A stretch of DNA of 32,534 nucleotides from Ruminococcoides sp052118065. Lineage in GTDB: Bacteria > Bacillota > Clostridia > Oscillospirales > Acutalibacteraceae. The DNA is taken from the NCBI GenBank assembly GCA_052118065.1, contig JBQKHY010000027.1, positions 1-32,534 of the forward strand, given 5' to 3'. How positions within the stretch are numbered: position 1 is the first letter of the stretch; each line of letters begins with the position of its first letter. The notes under the pieces were generated by a model. The model saw only the letters and a program-made list of their open reading frames with translations, had not been told where the DNA came from and searched no databases. Shown here one piece after another: positions 6,498-14,264 of this stretch. Both the position numbers and the translations under genes were made by a program.

Positions 6498-6989
6498 TTA
6501 CAACTCCTTATAGTATGGACAAATATCTTCATAGTGACCGTCTTTAATTTTAAAGCCACCTTTGATTGTACCTAGCTGAATAAAGCCCAGCTTTTCATAT
6601 AAATGTCTGGCATTTGCATTTGTCTTTACAACTGCATTAAACTGCATAATTTTGAAACCAAGTTTTTTAGCTTGTACCAAACAATCTGTTACCAACTTTT
6701 CACCAATATGAAGATTACGACTATTCTTCCCTACACAATAACTTGCATTAGCAATGTGACCACATCTGCCAATATTATTAGGATGAAGAATATACATTCC
6801 CATAACTTCATCAGTTTCTTTATTAACGGCTACACCACAATAGGATTGACTGTTAAAAAATTCTTTACCGGAATTATAATTCAAAGTTTCTTCTTGTGGA
6901 AATGCAATACCGTCAATTACTACATCATTCCAAATTTTCACCATACCGTCAATATGGCTATCATCAAACTTCTTTAATACAATCTCCAT
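6498..6989 (-). CDS. GNAT-family N-acetyltransferase
   Basis: The protein of about 163 residues has the GNAT fold: an N-terminal strand MEIVLKKF, a central strand ending VMGMYILHPN, the acetyl-CoA loop region SRNLHIGEKLV, and the C-terminal NARHLYEKLGFIQLG segment typical of the family. It transfers an acetyl group from acetyl-CoA to an amine; the acceptor (antibiotic, protein N-terminus or small amine) is unknown. The start is the ATG at 6987-6989, one base after the MATE stop (TAA-A-ATG), which implies translational coupling. A longer frame would run into MATE. Co-expression with a MATE exporter would suit a detoxification role, but that is inference. Confidence 0.8.
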   Translation of the reverse strand: MEIVLKKFDDSHIDGMVKIWNDVVIDGIAFPQEETLNYNSGKEFFNSQSYCGVAVNKETDEVMGMYILHPNNIGRCGHIANASYCVGKNSRNLHIGEKLVTDCLVQAKKLGFKIMQFNAVVKTNANARHLYEKLGFIQLGTIKGGFKIKDGHYEDICPYYKEL

Positions 6990-6990
6990 T

Positions 6991-8334
6991 TTACTGAGAA
7001 ACAGCAATACGCTTACTTCTCCATTTGCCACCTTTCCACCTAATAATCATCATTATGCCTCTGAACAATTCATCAGCTGCAAAAGCAATCCAAAGTCCAT
7101 AAATACCAAGACCAAGAACTACTGCAAATACATATGAACCCAGTACACTGATAAACCACATTGAGAAAATTGCACAACCTGTAGGATAGAATACATCACC
7201 TGCACCTCTCAGACAAGCAATCAAAATAATGTTTGTTGTTCTGCCAAGTTCAAGGAATATATTTACCATCAGTATATTAGAACCCAGTGTAATAATTTCT
7301 TGGTTGTCAGTAAAGATACCCATTAGAATTTTACCTAGTAACATACCTATAATTGAAACTATTATTGTAATAAACAAGCAATTGCGATAACCTCTAAAGC
7401 CTTGTTTATAGGCATCATCAAACCTCTTAGCACCTACCAAATGACCTACAATAATCTGTGATGCTTGACCTATTGATACTGCGAATATGTAGAAAAACAT
7501 TGTAATATTTTGCACATATGTTTTAGTAATAAGGTCGGTATCTGTTAAACACTTTAAAACCATTGAAGTAATAACAAGCTGAGAAATGTTATAAAGGAAA
7601 CTTTCTAAAGCTGATGGTACACCGATTTTTACTATATTTTTAGTATCATCCTTAGGGAAAGGCTTTAATAATTTAAAGATACTAGGCTTTTCTATTTTCT
7701 TAAAAAGAACAATAGCAAGTACAATAGTACCAACAAATCTACTGAATGTTGTTGCAATAGCAACACCCATAACACCTAGTCTAGGCATACCGAATAAACC
7801 TAAAACAAACACAACATCAAGAACAGTATTGATAATGTTCATACCAACAGTAACATACATAGAAATTTGAGTCATACCATGGTTTCTGATAATAACTGCC
7901 ATAATATTCAGTAGTGCCTGTAAGAATAAAAATCCACCTACAATAGAAAGGTACTGTGAGCCAAATTCCAAAATTTGACCTGTAGCACCAATAAAGCTAA
8001 GAATAGGTTTGTTAAAAAACATAAGAATTGCACTTATTATTATACCAAAGACAAAACTAAAGGTAATAGAAAGTGCTGCAATCCTTGATGCACCTTTCTT
8101 GTTACCTGCACCAAGTGACTGAGAAATAAGAACTGCACTTGCACCGGAAATAACTGTAAATACTATTGTTACAATAGAAACTGCTTGGTTAGCAGTATTT
8201 ACAGAAGATGCTGCAAGATCATCATACTTACTAAGTACAAACACATCAATAAAGCCCAGCAACATAAACAATGCTGTTTCTATAAATATAGGCCAAGCTA
8301 AGCTAAATAATTTTAATTCTTTTTTATTTTCCAT
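6991..8334 (-). CDS. MATE-family multidrug/cation efflux transporter
   Basis: The inner-membrane protein of about 447 residues has 12 predicted hydrophobic segments in two similar halves, as expected for MATE (NorM/DinF-like) antiporters. These exchange Na+ or H+ for cationic drugs or metabolites. The N-terminal pattern (LAWPIFIETALFMLLGFIDV, then the SQSLGAGNKKGA loop) and the second-half copy (GQASQIIVGHLVGAKRFDDA) are typical. The start is the ATG at 8332-8334, with GAGGG 8 nt upstream. An earlier in-frame codon at 8355 precedes that site. A possible -10 (TATAAT, 8365-8370 complement) lies about 30 nt upstream without a clear -35. It heads an operon with the GNAT and deformylase-like genes. 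The substrate is unknown. Confidence 0.9.
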   Translation of the reverse strand: MENKKELKLFSLAWPIFIETALFMLLGFIDVFVLSKYDDLAASSVNTANQAVSIVTIVFTVISGASAVLISQSLGAGNKKGASRIAALSITFSFVFGIIISAILMFFNKPILSFIGATGQILEFGSQYLSIVGGFLFLQALLNIMAVIIRNHGMTQISMYVTVGMNIINTVLDVVFVLGLFGMPRLGVMGVAIATTFSRFVGTIVLAIVLFKKIEKPSIFKLLKPFPKDDTKNIVKIGVPSALESFLYNISQLVITSMVLKCLTDTDLITKTYVQNITMFFYIFAVSIGQASQIIVGHLVGAKRFDDAYKQGFRGYRNCLFITIIVSIIGMLLGKILMGIFTDNQEIITLGSNILMVNIFLELGRTTNIILIACLRGAGDVFYPTGCAIFSMWFISVLGSYVFAVVLGLGIYGLWIAFAADELFRGIMMIIRWKGGKWRSKRIAVSQ

Positions 8335-8535
8335 ACAAAAATCCCTCACATACAAATTTAAACCATTATATCATAGTATAATATATTTTTCTATACATAT
8401 AATCAAATAATTCCAAATTTCTGCAAAATATTTCAGCTTATATTTATTGTATTGGAAATTTGTACAACACCTATTCCCTACAATTATGCAAAATAGAAAT
8501 TCTCATAAAATATTGCATAAAATAAAAAGAAAGTA

Positions 8536-8564
8536 TTGACATCTTAAAAAACTAAGAATATAAT
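8536..8564 (+). promoter_or_regulatory. Consensus sigma-A promoter of the zinc regulator/exporter operon
   Basis: TTGACA (8536-8541), a 17-nt spacer, TATAAT (8559-8564): both hexamers match the consensus exactly. The predicted start near 8571 is immediately followed by the operator, so a bound repressor would block it. Confidence 0.9.
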
Positions 8565-8573
8565 ATAACCATC

Positions 8574-8601
8574 ATATGAACAGATATTTATATGTTCATA
8601 T
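8574..8601. promoter_or_regulatory. ArsR/SmtB-type operator
   Basis: The perfect inverted repeat ATATGAACA (8574-8582) / TGTTCATAT (8593-8601) is separated by 10 nt. The TGAACA...TGTTCA half sites match those known for zinc-sensing SmtB/CzrA-class repressors. It lies between the transcription start and the ribosome site of the ArsR gene. Confidence 0.85.
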
Positions 8602-8624
8602 AATCAATTAAGAAGGTGAATATA

Positions 8625-8975
8625 ATGGGAACTACTTCTACACATAGTGAGCATAAAGTCCTTATGGAACAGGCAGTAAAGAACTTACCACCGGAAGAGA
8701 AGGTTATGCCACTGGCTGACTTCTTCAAAGTATTTGGAGATAGCACAAGGTTAAAAATTATCGGTATATTAAGACACACTTCCCTATCGGTATGTTGTAT
8801 TGCTGATTGTTTAGGAATGGAACAAAGTGCAATTAGCCACCAGCTAAAGGTACTTAGGAATAATCATATTGTTAAAGTTGAGAAAAAGGGTAAACAAAGC
8901 TTTTACAGTCTTGATGACTTACATGTTGAACTTTTATATCAAATGGGACTTGAACATATTATGGAGGATGACTAA
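8625..8975 (+). CDS. Zinc-sensing ArsR/SmtB-family repressor
   Basis: This winged-helix metal-dependent repressor releases its operator when zinc (or cadmium) binds. The recognition helix region reads MEQSAISHQLKVL. The C-terminal helix has the complete alpha5 zinc ligand set of SmtB/CzrA: Asp-x-His, then His eleven residues on and Glu three further (DLHV...EHIMED). A Cys-rich alpha3 (SVCCIADCLG) could add a second metal site as in CadC. The start is the ATG at 8625, about 6 nt after AAGGTG. A GTG three codons earlier overlaps that ribosome site. The stop overlaps the start of the P-type ATPase by one base (TAATG), so the pair is one operon under the promoter and operator just upstream. Autoregulation is therefore strongly supported. 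Confidence 0.92.
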   Translation: MGTTSTHSEHKVLMEQAVKNLPPEEKVMPLADFFKVFGDSTRLKIIGILRHTSLSVCCIADCLGMEQSAISHQLKVLRNNHIVKVEKKGKQSFYSLDDLHVELLYQMGLEHIMEDD

Positions 8976-10996
8976 TGGATAAATTCAAAGCACCTGATGT
9001 TCACTGTACTTGTGGACATTGTCATGACGAAAAGGAAGAAAAGCACCATCATCACCATGAAGATTGTTGTGAACACGAACATCACCATAATGAACTACAT
9101 GCTGATATACATTGTGGTTGTGGACATTGCCACGATGATGAAGATGAACATGAAGAAAAAGAAGAAAGCAAAGGTCTTGAGCTTGGTTTATTAATCGGTT
9201 CTGCTGTACTGACTTTAGTGGCATTTATTCTTCATTTAACAATTGATTTAAACCCTATTGCTCTTGGCATTATGTGTGGCATAGCTACTTTAGCTTGTGG
9301 TTATGAAACATTTATTAAGGGTATTAAGTCATTATTCAAGCTAAAGCTTGACGAAACAACCTTACTTGCAATTGCAGTAGTTGCTGCTTTCTGTTTAGGT
9401 GAATTTACTGAGGCAGCATTTGTTACATTACTGTTCCAACTAGGTGAATTTCTTGAGGACTTTGCAGTTAAGAAAAGTCAAAAGAGTATTGAGTCATTGG
9501 CTGAAATCAGACCGGATACTGCTATCCTTGTTACACCTGAGGGTGAAAAGGAAGTACCGGCAGATAAAGTTCCTATCGGTAGCACAATTCTAGTTAAGCC
9601 TTATGAGAGAATTCCTCTTGATGGTGTAATTTGTGAAGGTTCTTCAGCTATTGATACATCAACAATTACCGGTGAGAGTATTCCTCTTGATGGTGTTGTT
9701 GGTACTGATGTTATGAGTAGTATGCAAAACGGTGAAAGTGTAATCAAAATTACAACTACTAAAACTGCTGATAACTCAGCTGCATCTCGTATTCTAAAGA
9801 TGGTACAAGACAGTCAGCAAAACAAAGGTGACTCTGAAAAGTTCATCACTAGATTTGCAAGAGTATATACACCTATTGTAGTTGTTATCGCTATTCTTGT
9901 TGCAGTTATTCCAACTATATTTGGTGGTACATTCTCAGTATGGCTATACAGAGCATTAGTTTGCTTAGTTGCCTCTTGCCCATGTGCTATTGTTATTTCA
10001 GTACCACTTGCATTCTTTGCCGGTATTGGTGGTGCAAGTAAAAGAGGTATTATGATTAAGGGTGGCAAATACATTGAATCAGTTGCAAAGGCAGACTGCT
10101 TTGTATTTGACAAAACAGGTACACTAACTAATGGCAAAATCAAGGTTACTAAGGTAACAAGCTATGGTGAAATGTCTGAAAATGATATTCTAAAATACTG
10201 TGCTACTGCTGAAGAATACAGTGCTCACCCTATTGCACAAGCTATTAAGCAAAAGGCTAAGTTAGAAAATGTTGAAACATTAAAAGCTGACGATTATCAA
10301 GAAAAGGCAGGTAATGGTGTTACTGCTATTATTGACGGCAAAAACTACACAGTAGGTCATATTGGACTATTAAGTGATGAGGATAAAAAGAAAGTTACTG
10401 ATGACACATCAGTATTCTTACTAATTGACGGCAAGTTAGTTGGTGGTATTACAGTTAATGATACAATCAGAACTGAAACACCTAAGGTACTAAAAAGTCT
10501 AAAAGAACTTGGTGCAAAGGACCTTGTAATGCTAACAGGTGACAACAAAAAGAAAGCTGAAAGTGTTGCAAAGTTAACAGGTATCACAAAGCTATTTAGC
10601 AACCTGCTTCCAAACGAAAAAGTTAAGCATATGGAAGAATTAAAGAAAAGTCACAAGGCTACAGTATTTGTTGGTGACGGTATCAATGATGCACCGGTAA
10701 TTGCACTTGCTGATTGTGGTGTTGCAATGGGACTTGGCAGTGATGCAGCTATTGAAGCCAGTGATGCAGTTCTTTCTGACGGTACACTAAAGTCACTACC
10801 TACAATGGTAAAAACATCACGAAGAATTATGAATACAATAAGAGCCGTTATTACTTTTGCACTTGTTGTTAAGGCACTTGTTATTGTACTTGCTATCTTT
10901 GGTATTGCACCAATGTGGCTGGGTGTTCTAAGTGATACAGGTGTATCAATGATTTGTATTCTTTATGCAATGCGACTACTAAAGCCAAAGGATTAA
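8975..10996 (+). CDS. P1B-type Zn/Cd/Pb-exporting ATPase (ZntA/CadA class)
   Basis: The membrane ATPase pumps divalent soft metals out of the cell. Seen in order: a metal-rich N-terminal tail (1-65), membrane segments, TGES (232-235, actuator), the CPC metal site in the membrane (335-337), phosphorylation site DKTGT (Asp379), the HP motif (His418-Pro419), TGDN (521-524), the GDGINDAP hinge (567-574) and Asp654 in the last helix region, which marks the Zn/Cd group. The usual ferredoxin-like HMA domain is missing. Instead there are two copies of D-V/I-HCxCGHCHD (8-18 and 44-54) joined by poly-His and acidic stretches. Start and stop codons overlap with the ArsR gene. It ends before a hairpin terminator at 11049. 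Function is firm; the exact metal preference is inferred. Confidence 0.95.
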   Translation: MDKFKAPDVHCTCGHCHDEKEEKHHHHHEDCCEHEHHHNELHADIHCGCGHCHDDEDEHEEKEESKGLELGLLIGSAVLTLVAFILHLTIDLNPIALGIMCGIATLACGYETFIKGIKSLFKLKLDETTLLAIAVVAAFCLGEFTEAAFVTLLFQLGEFLEDFAVKKSQKSIESLAEIRPDTAILVTPEGEKEVPADKVPIGSTILVKPYERIPLDGVICEGSSAIDTSTITGESIPLDGVVGTDVMSSMQNGESVIKITTTKTADNSAASRILKMVQDSQQNKGDSEKFITRFARVYTPIVVVIAILVAVIPTIFGGTFSVWLYRALVCLVASCPCAIVISVPLAFFAGIGGASKRGIMIKGGKYIESVAKADCFVFDKTGTLTNGKIKVTKVTSYGEMSENDILKYCATAEEYSAHPIAQAIKQKAKLENVETLKADDYQEKAGNGVTAIIDGKNYTVGHIGLLSDEDKKKVTDDTSVFLLIDGKLVGGITVNDTIRTETPKVLKSLKELGAKDLVMLTGDNKKKAESVAKLTGITKLFSNLLPNEKVKHMEELKKSHKATVFVGDGINDAPVIALADCGVAMGLGSDAAIEASDAVLSDGTLKSLPTMVKTSRRIMNTIRAVITFALVVKALVIVLAIFGIAPMWLGVLSDTGVSMICILYAMRLLKPKD

Positions 10997-11048
10997 TAAA
11001 ATAACAAGTTATAATTCTTTATTTGAATTATAGTTCATATTACCCCCT

Positions 11049-11078
11049 AAGGAGCAGTTCATACTGCTCCTTATTGTT
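11049..11078 (+). terminator. Terminator after the zinc exporter; also left edge of the duplication
   Basis: The perfect 10-bp stem AAGGAGCAGT/ACTGCTCCTT (11049-11058 with 11063-11072) is followed by a weak T-rich tail ATTGTTT. The same hairpin recurs at 12631, after the first secreted-protein gene, and marks the exact left boundary of both repeat units. Confidence 0.7.
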
Positions 11079-11240
11079 TGCGTAAATATACAAATTATAG
11101 TTTCAATTTCCTATCTAATATTTGGTAATTGGATTTCACTTCTATATAATCTATGTTATAATTACATTAAAGAGTAAGTTTTAAGCAATTATATATATAA
11201 CAATAAATTTTCTAAAAATTTTTCGAAATTATGTAACCTT

Positions 11241-11330
11241 TTGTTAAGTTAAAAAGTGTTATATATAGAAATGTAATTAGACTGTCAATGTATGGAAAAT
11301 TTTTGACAGTATTTTTTAGAAAGGTTTAAA
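11241..11330 (+). promoter_or_regulatory. Leader of secreted-protein gene 1: promoter and terminator-like hairpin
   Basis: TTGTTA (11241-11246), a 17-nt spacer and TATAGA (11264-11269) form a possible promoter. Just downstream, ACTGTCAA (11281-11288) pairs with TTGACAGT (11303-11310), followed by A and six T, the form of an intrinsic terminator or attenuator. The 3' arm also contains an ideal -35 TTGACA (11303-11308) with TTTAAA 16 nt on (11325-11330), so the same bases could instead serve a second promoter. Which reading is right cannot be decided here. Confidence 0.45.
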
Positions 11331-11394
11331 AGGTAGTCCGATGGCTAGATAATTATTGTGGAATGTTACATTTGATTATAAAGGAGGATTAACT

Positions 11395-12543
11395 ATGAAA
11401 AAATTATTATCTATTTTATTATCCGTAATTATGGCAATGTCTGTTATCATTATTCCTACTTCTGTTTCTGCTAAAAAGGCTAAAACAGTTCCTAACACAT
11501 ATGTTCCTAGTGATATGGACGAAACCGGTGTGATTGGAGTAAATGTTCCTAATAAGGGTATCGTTTATAAAGAAACCTATAAGTTAGTTTTAAAAAAGAC
11601 TAACGGAAAATTAGTTACACTAGATAAATATAATAGAACTAGCAATTCTGTTAGTACCTATTATATAAGAGGTAACAGTGTATATTATGGATATAGAGAT
11701 AAGGCTAAGAAAAACTACAAGTCTCAAATTAGAAAAGTTGACCTTGACGGTAAAAATAAAACTACTCTATATTCAAAAATATATGCTAATGGTGATGCAT
11801 TTTATCTAATCGGTGGTTATGGTTCAGGTGTTATTTTTTCTGAAAAAATTTATAATAAGAAAAATAAGACCTACACATATATTATTAAAATGATAAGAAA
11901 CAAAAAGGTTACTACCCTATTTAAAGTAAATAGCAAAAAGAAAGTTGATTTTAAAATCTTTAGTGGTAAAGTTTTTTACAACAATAAGTCTTATGACCTT
12001 GCAAAAGGTAAATCAACAAGTTATGTTGCTAAAAGAATTTATATTACAAAAAATTATATGTACTATATAAACAAGAACAACAACCTTAAGAGCCTAGACA
12101 AAAAAGATGTAAGAAGAATTGTTACAAAGAATGTTTATAAGTATTATAATGCTAACCATAGTAATGATGTTGTATATAGTAAGTTGAATAAGAATAAAGA
12201 AGAAGTTTTTTATCATAGAGCCGGTACGAGTAAAGAAAACAAGCTATGTACTTGGGGTGATATTTATAAAACTGCAACTAATTATAAAACTTCACCAAAA
12301 GTATTAAGATATTATAAAGATGCATTATTACACAATGGAAAATTTTATCTAAGCTTTACTGTTCTAGGCAGTGATCCACTTTACGATACTTCTTATATTA
12401 CTGAAGTTAATTTAAAGAATGGAAAACCTATAATTTATGAAAAGGAAGAATTTACTGCTTATATATCTATGTGGACATTCAACAATAAACTTGAATATCA
12501 AGGATATGGAACAGAAAATGACGGATATGATAGTGAAGATTAG
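11395..12543 (+). CDS. Secreted propeller-like repeat protein, copy 1
   Basis: The 382-residue exported protein is of unknown function. A clear signal peptide (MKKLLSILLSVIMAMS..., likely cut after SVSA near residue 26) precedes a Lys/Asn/Tyr-rich mature part. That part has recurring strand-turn units of the type YYI-R-G-N-x-V-Y-Y and KVDLDGKNKTTL, as in DUF5050-like beta-propeller repeats. No membrane anchor, LPxTG or catalytic motif is visible. The start is the ATG at 11395, with AAAGGAGG 7 nt upstream; in-frame codons before it lie in the leader. It is the paralogue of the next gene: the signal peptide and a 35-residue block (from KNYMYYINKNNN) are almost identical, while the rest has diverged. 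A surface adhesion or binding role is possible but unsupported. Confidence 0.75.
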   Translation: MKKLLSILLSVIMAMSVIIIPTSVSAKKAKTVPNTYVPSDMDETGVIGVNVPNKGIVYKETYKLVLKKTNGKLVTLDKYNRTSNSVSTYYIRGNSVYYGYRDKAKKNYKSQIRKVDLDGKNKTTLYSKIYANGDAFYLIGGYGSGVIFSEKIYNKKNKTYTYIIKMIRNKKVTTLFKVNSKKKVDFKIFSGKVFYNNKSYDLAKGKSTSYVAKRIYITKNYMYYINKNNNLKSLDKKDVRRIVTKNVYKYYNANHSNDVVYSKLNKNKEEVFYHRAGTSKENKLCTWGDIYKTATNYKTSPKVLRYYKDALLHNGKFYLSFTVLGSDPLYDTSYITEVNLKNGKPIIYEKEEFTAYISMWTFNNKLEYQGYGTENDGYDSED

Positions 12544-12630
12544 AATTAATAACAATAAAATTTACTTCTAAGTAAGATACAAACTTTCGTCCAATTATTA
12601 TAAAATCAAATAAATTAACTTGAAAACAAT

Positions 12631-12660
12631 AAGGAGCAGTTCATACTGCTCCTTATTGTT
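12631..12660 (+). terminator. Terminator after secreted-protein gene 1 (copy of the 11049 hairpin)
   Basis: AAGGAGCAGT (12631-12640), TCAT, ACTGCTCCTT (12645-12654), then ATTGTTTG. It is identical to the hairpin after the zinc exporter and lies 87 nt past the stop. Confidence 0.65.
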
Positions 12661-12823
12661 TGTGTAAAATATACAAATTATAGTTTCAATTTCCTATCTA
12701 ATATTTGGTAATTGTATTTCACTTTTATAAAATCTATGTTATAATTACATTAAAGAGTAAGTTTTAAGCAATTATATATATTACAATAAATTTTCTAAAA
12801 ATTTTTCGAAATTATGTAACCTT

Positions 12824-12913
12824 TTGTTAAGTTAAATAGTGTTATATATAGAAAGGTAATTAGACTGTCAATGTATGGAAAATTTTTGACAGTATTTTTT
12901 AGAAAGGTTTAAA
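12824..12913 (+). promoter_or_regulatory. Leader of secreted-protein gene 2: promoter and terminator-like hairpin
   Basis: It has the same elements as in copy 1: TTGTTA (12824-12829), N17, TATAGA (12847-12852); hairpin ACTGTCAA (12864-12871)/TTGACAGT (12886-12893) with six T (12895-12900); alternative TTGACA with TTTAAA (12908-12913). All are unchanged between copies although neighbouring bases vary. Confidence 0.45.
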
Positions 12914-12977
12914 AGGTAGTCCAATGGCTAGATAATTATTGTGGAATGTTACATTCGATTATAAAGGAGGTTTAACT

Positions 12978-14096
12978 ATGAAAAAATTATTATCTATTTT
13001 ATTATCCGTAATTATGGCAATGTCTGTTATGATTATTCCAACTTCTGTTTCTGCTAAAAAGGCTAAAACAGTTCCTAATACTTATGTTGCAACATATGAT
13101 GATATATTAAATTTCAGCAAAGGTACAATAACTACTGATTTTTGGGGACCATTTGCTTATTACAAGAATAGTGGAAATAAATATATTACTCTTGATAAGT
13201 ATGATACCCCATATGGATATGAAGGTATTTTTGGATATTATGTTAGAGGAGATAAGGTATATTACTGTATAAAGAAAGAAATTTTTAATGACTATCTATA
13301 TCAAATCAAAACAGTTGACCTTAACGGAAAAAACAAAAAGGTTCTTTATAAAGTAAAGGAAAGCAAAAGCAGTAATGTTCTATTATTAGGTGGCTATGGT
13401 TCCGGTGCTATTTTCTATGAAAAAACATACAACAAAAAAGTTAATAAATTTTGCTATACTGTTAAATTATTCAGAAACAATAAGCTTACTACACTTTTTA
13501 AAGTGTATAGCGATAATCTAACAAACATTAATGTATTTAATGGTAAAATTTATTATCAAAACAAAGCCTATAACCTTGCTAATGGTAAAAAGACAACATT
13601 TACTGCAAAAGAGATTTATGTTACAAAGAACTATATGTACTATATAAACAAGAACAACAATCTTAAGAGCCTTGACAAAAAGGATGTAAGAAGAATTGTT
13701 ACAAAGAATATTTATAAGTACTATAACTCTAATAATGGTAGTAGTGTTATTTATAGTAAGCTAAATAGCAAAAAAGAAGAAGTATTTTATAAGCGTACAG
13801 GTACTGACAAAGAATATAAACTTTGTGCTATAAGTGATATATATAAAGCAACCAACACATCCTATACAGGAAAGAAACACTATTGGATTAATAATGCTTT
13901 ATTCTATAATAACAAGGTATATTTTAATATCTCCCTTGATGGTTCATACTACATTGTTAATGTAAAAACCAGAGGTAGTAAACCATCTGTATTCTTTAAG
14001 ACTACAAATAAAGATTATTATATTGATATGTATATGTTTGGTAACAAATTAGTATATTATGAGTGCGACCCTAATAGTTATATTATTGATGATTAG
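12978..14096 (+). CDS. Secreted propeller-like repeat protein, copy 2
   Basis: The 372-residue exported paralogue of the preceding gene is of unknown function. Its signal peptide differs from copy 1 at one residue, and the first mature residues (KKAKTVPNTYV) are identical. The mature domain shares the strand pattern and short motifs (VDLNGKNKK, LGGYGSG, the KNYMYYINKNNN block) but most surface positions differ. The start is the ATG at 12978, 7 nt after AAAGGAGG. It ends in an acidic tail, followed by a strong terminator at 14145-14180. The pattern of near-identical ends and diverged centre points to partial gene conversion or to diversifying selection on the exposed part. Each copy has its own leader, so they may be expressed separately. 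Confidence 0.75.
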   Translation: MKKLLSILLSVIMAMSVMIIPTSVSAKKAKTVPNTYVATYDDILNFSKGTITTDFWGPFAYYKNSGNKYITLDKYDTPYGYEGIFGYYVRGDKVYYCIKKEIFNDYLYQIKTVDLNGKNKKVLYKVKESKSSNVLLLGGYGSGAIFYEKTYNKKVNKFCYTVKLFRNNKLTTLFKVYSDNLTNINVFNGKIYYQNKAYNLANGKKTTFTAKEIYVTKNYMYYINKNNNLKSLDKKDVRRIVTKNIYKYYNSNNGSSVIYSKLNSKKEEVFYKRTGTDKEYKLCAISDIYKATNTSYTGKKHYWINNALFYNNKVYFNISLDGSYYIVNVKTRGSKPSVFFKTTNKDYYIDMYMFGNKLVYYECDPNSYIIDD

Positions 14097-14144
14097 TTAA
14101 TAAATTTATTAGAGAAGTATTGTTATATTCTAAATCAATAATTA

Positions 14145-14180
14145 ACTGCATTCTACTTAACAGTAGGATGCAGTTTTTTT
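14145..14180 (+). terminator. Rho-independent terminator after secreted-protein gene 2
   Basis: The 13-bp stem with one G-U pair, ACTGCATTCTACT (14145-14157) with AGTAGGATGCAGT (14162-14174), is followed by a run of T to 14180. It is unlike the hairpin that ends copy 1. Confidence 0.85.
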
Positions 14181-14215
14181 CGTCATTAAATAAAAGTAAA
14201 ATAAAGTAAACCACC

Positions 14216-14244
14216 TTGAAAATAATGTTGAAAAAACATATAAT
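14216..14244 (+). promoter_or_regulatory. Sigma-A promoter of the CorA gene
   Basis: TTGAAA (14216-14221), a 17-nt spacer, TATAAT (14239-14244). The predicted start near 14251 leaves a very short leader, with the ribosome site almost at the 5' end. Confidence 0.7.
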
Positions 14245-14264
14245 GAATAAGGTGGTGATTGAAA

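Larger units (their letters stand above)
11048..14096 (+). repeat. Tandem duplication: hairpin + leader + secreted-protein gene
   Basis: Two units start at 11048 and 12630 (period 1582-1583 bp). From the hairpin through the leader to the start codon, about 350 bp, I count about 11 differences by eye, roughly 97% identity. The signal-peptide codons are also nearly identical. Identity then drops sharply in the mature part, with a conserved block again at 12046-12150 versus 13622-13726 (about 8 differences in 105). The sequence left of each hairpin is unrelated, so the hairpin is the duplication edge. Confidence 0.85.

Noticed and set aside
11320..11394. Possible c-di-GMP or other known riboswitch in the secreted-protein leader
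   Set aside because: GGTAGTCC looked suggestive, but the conserved core of the c-di-GMP classes is absent and no full fold could be drawn.
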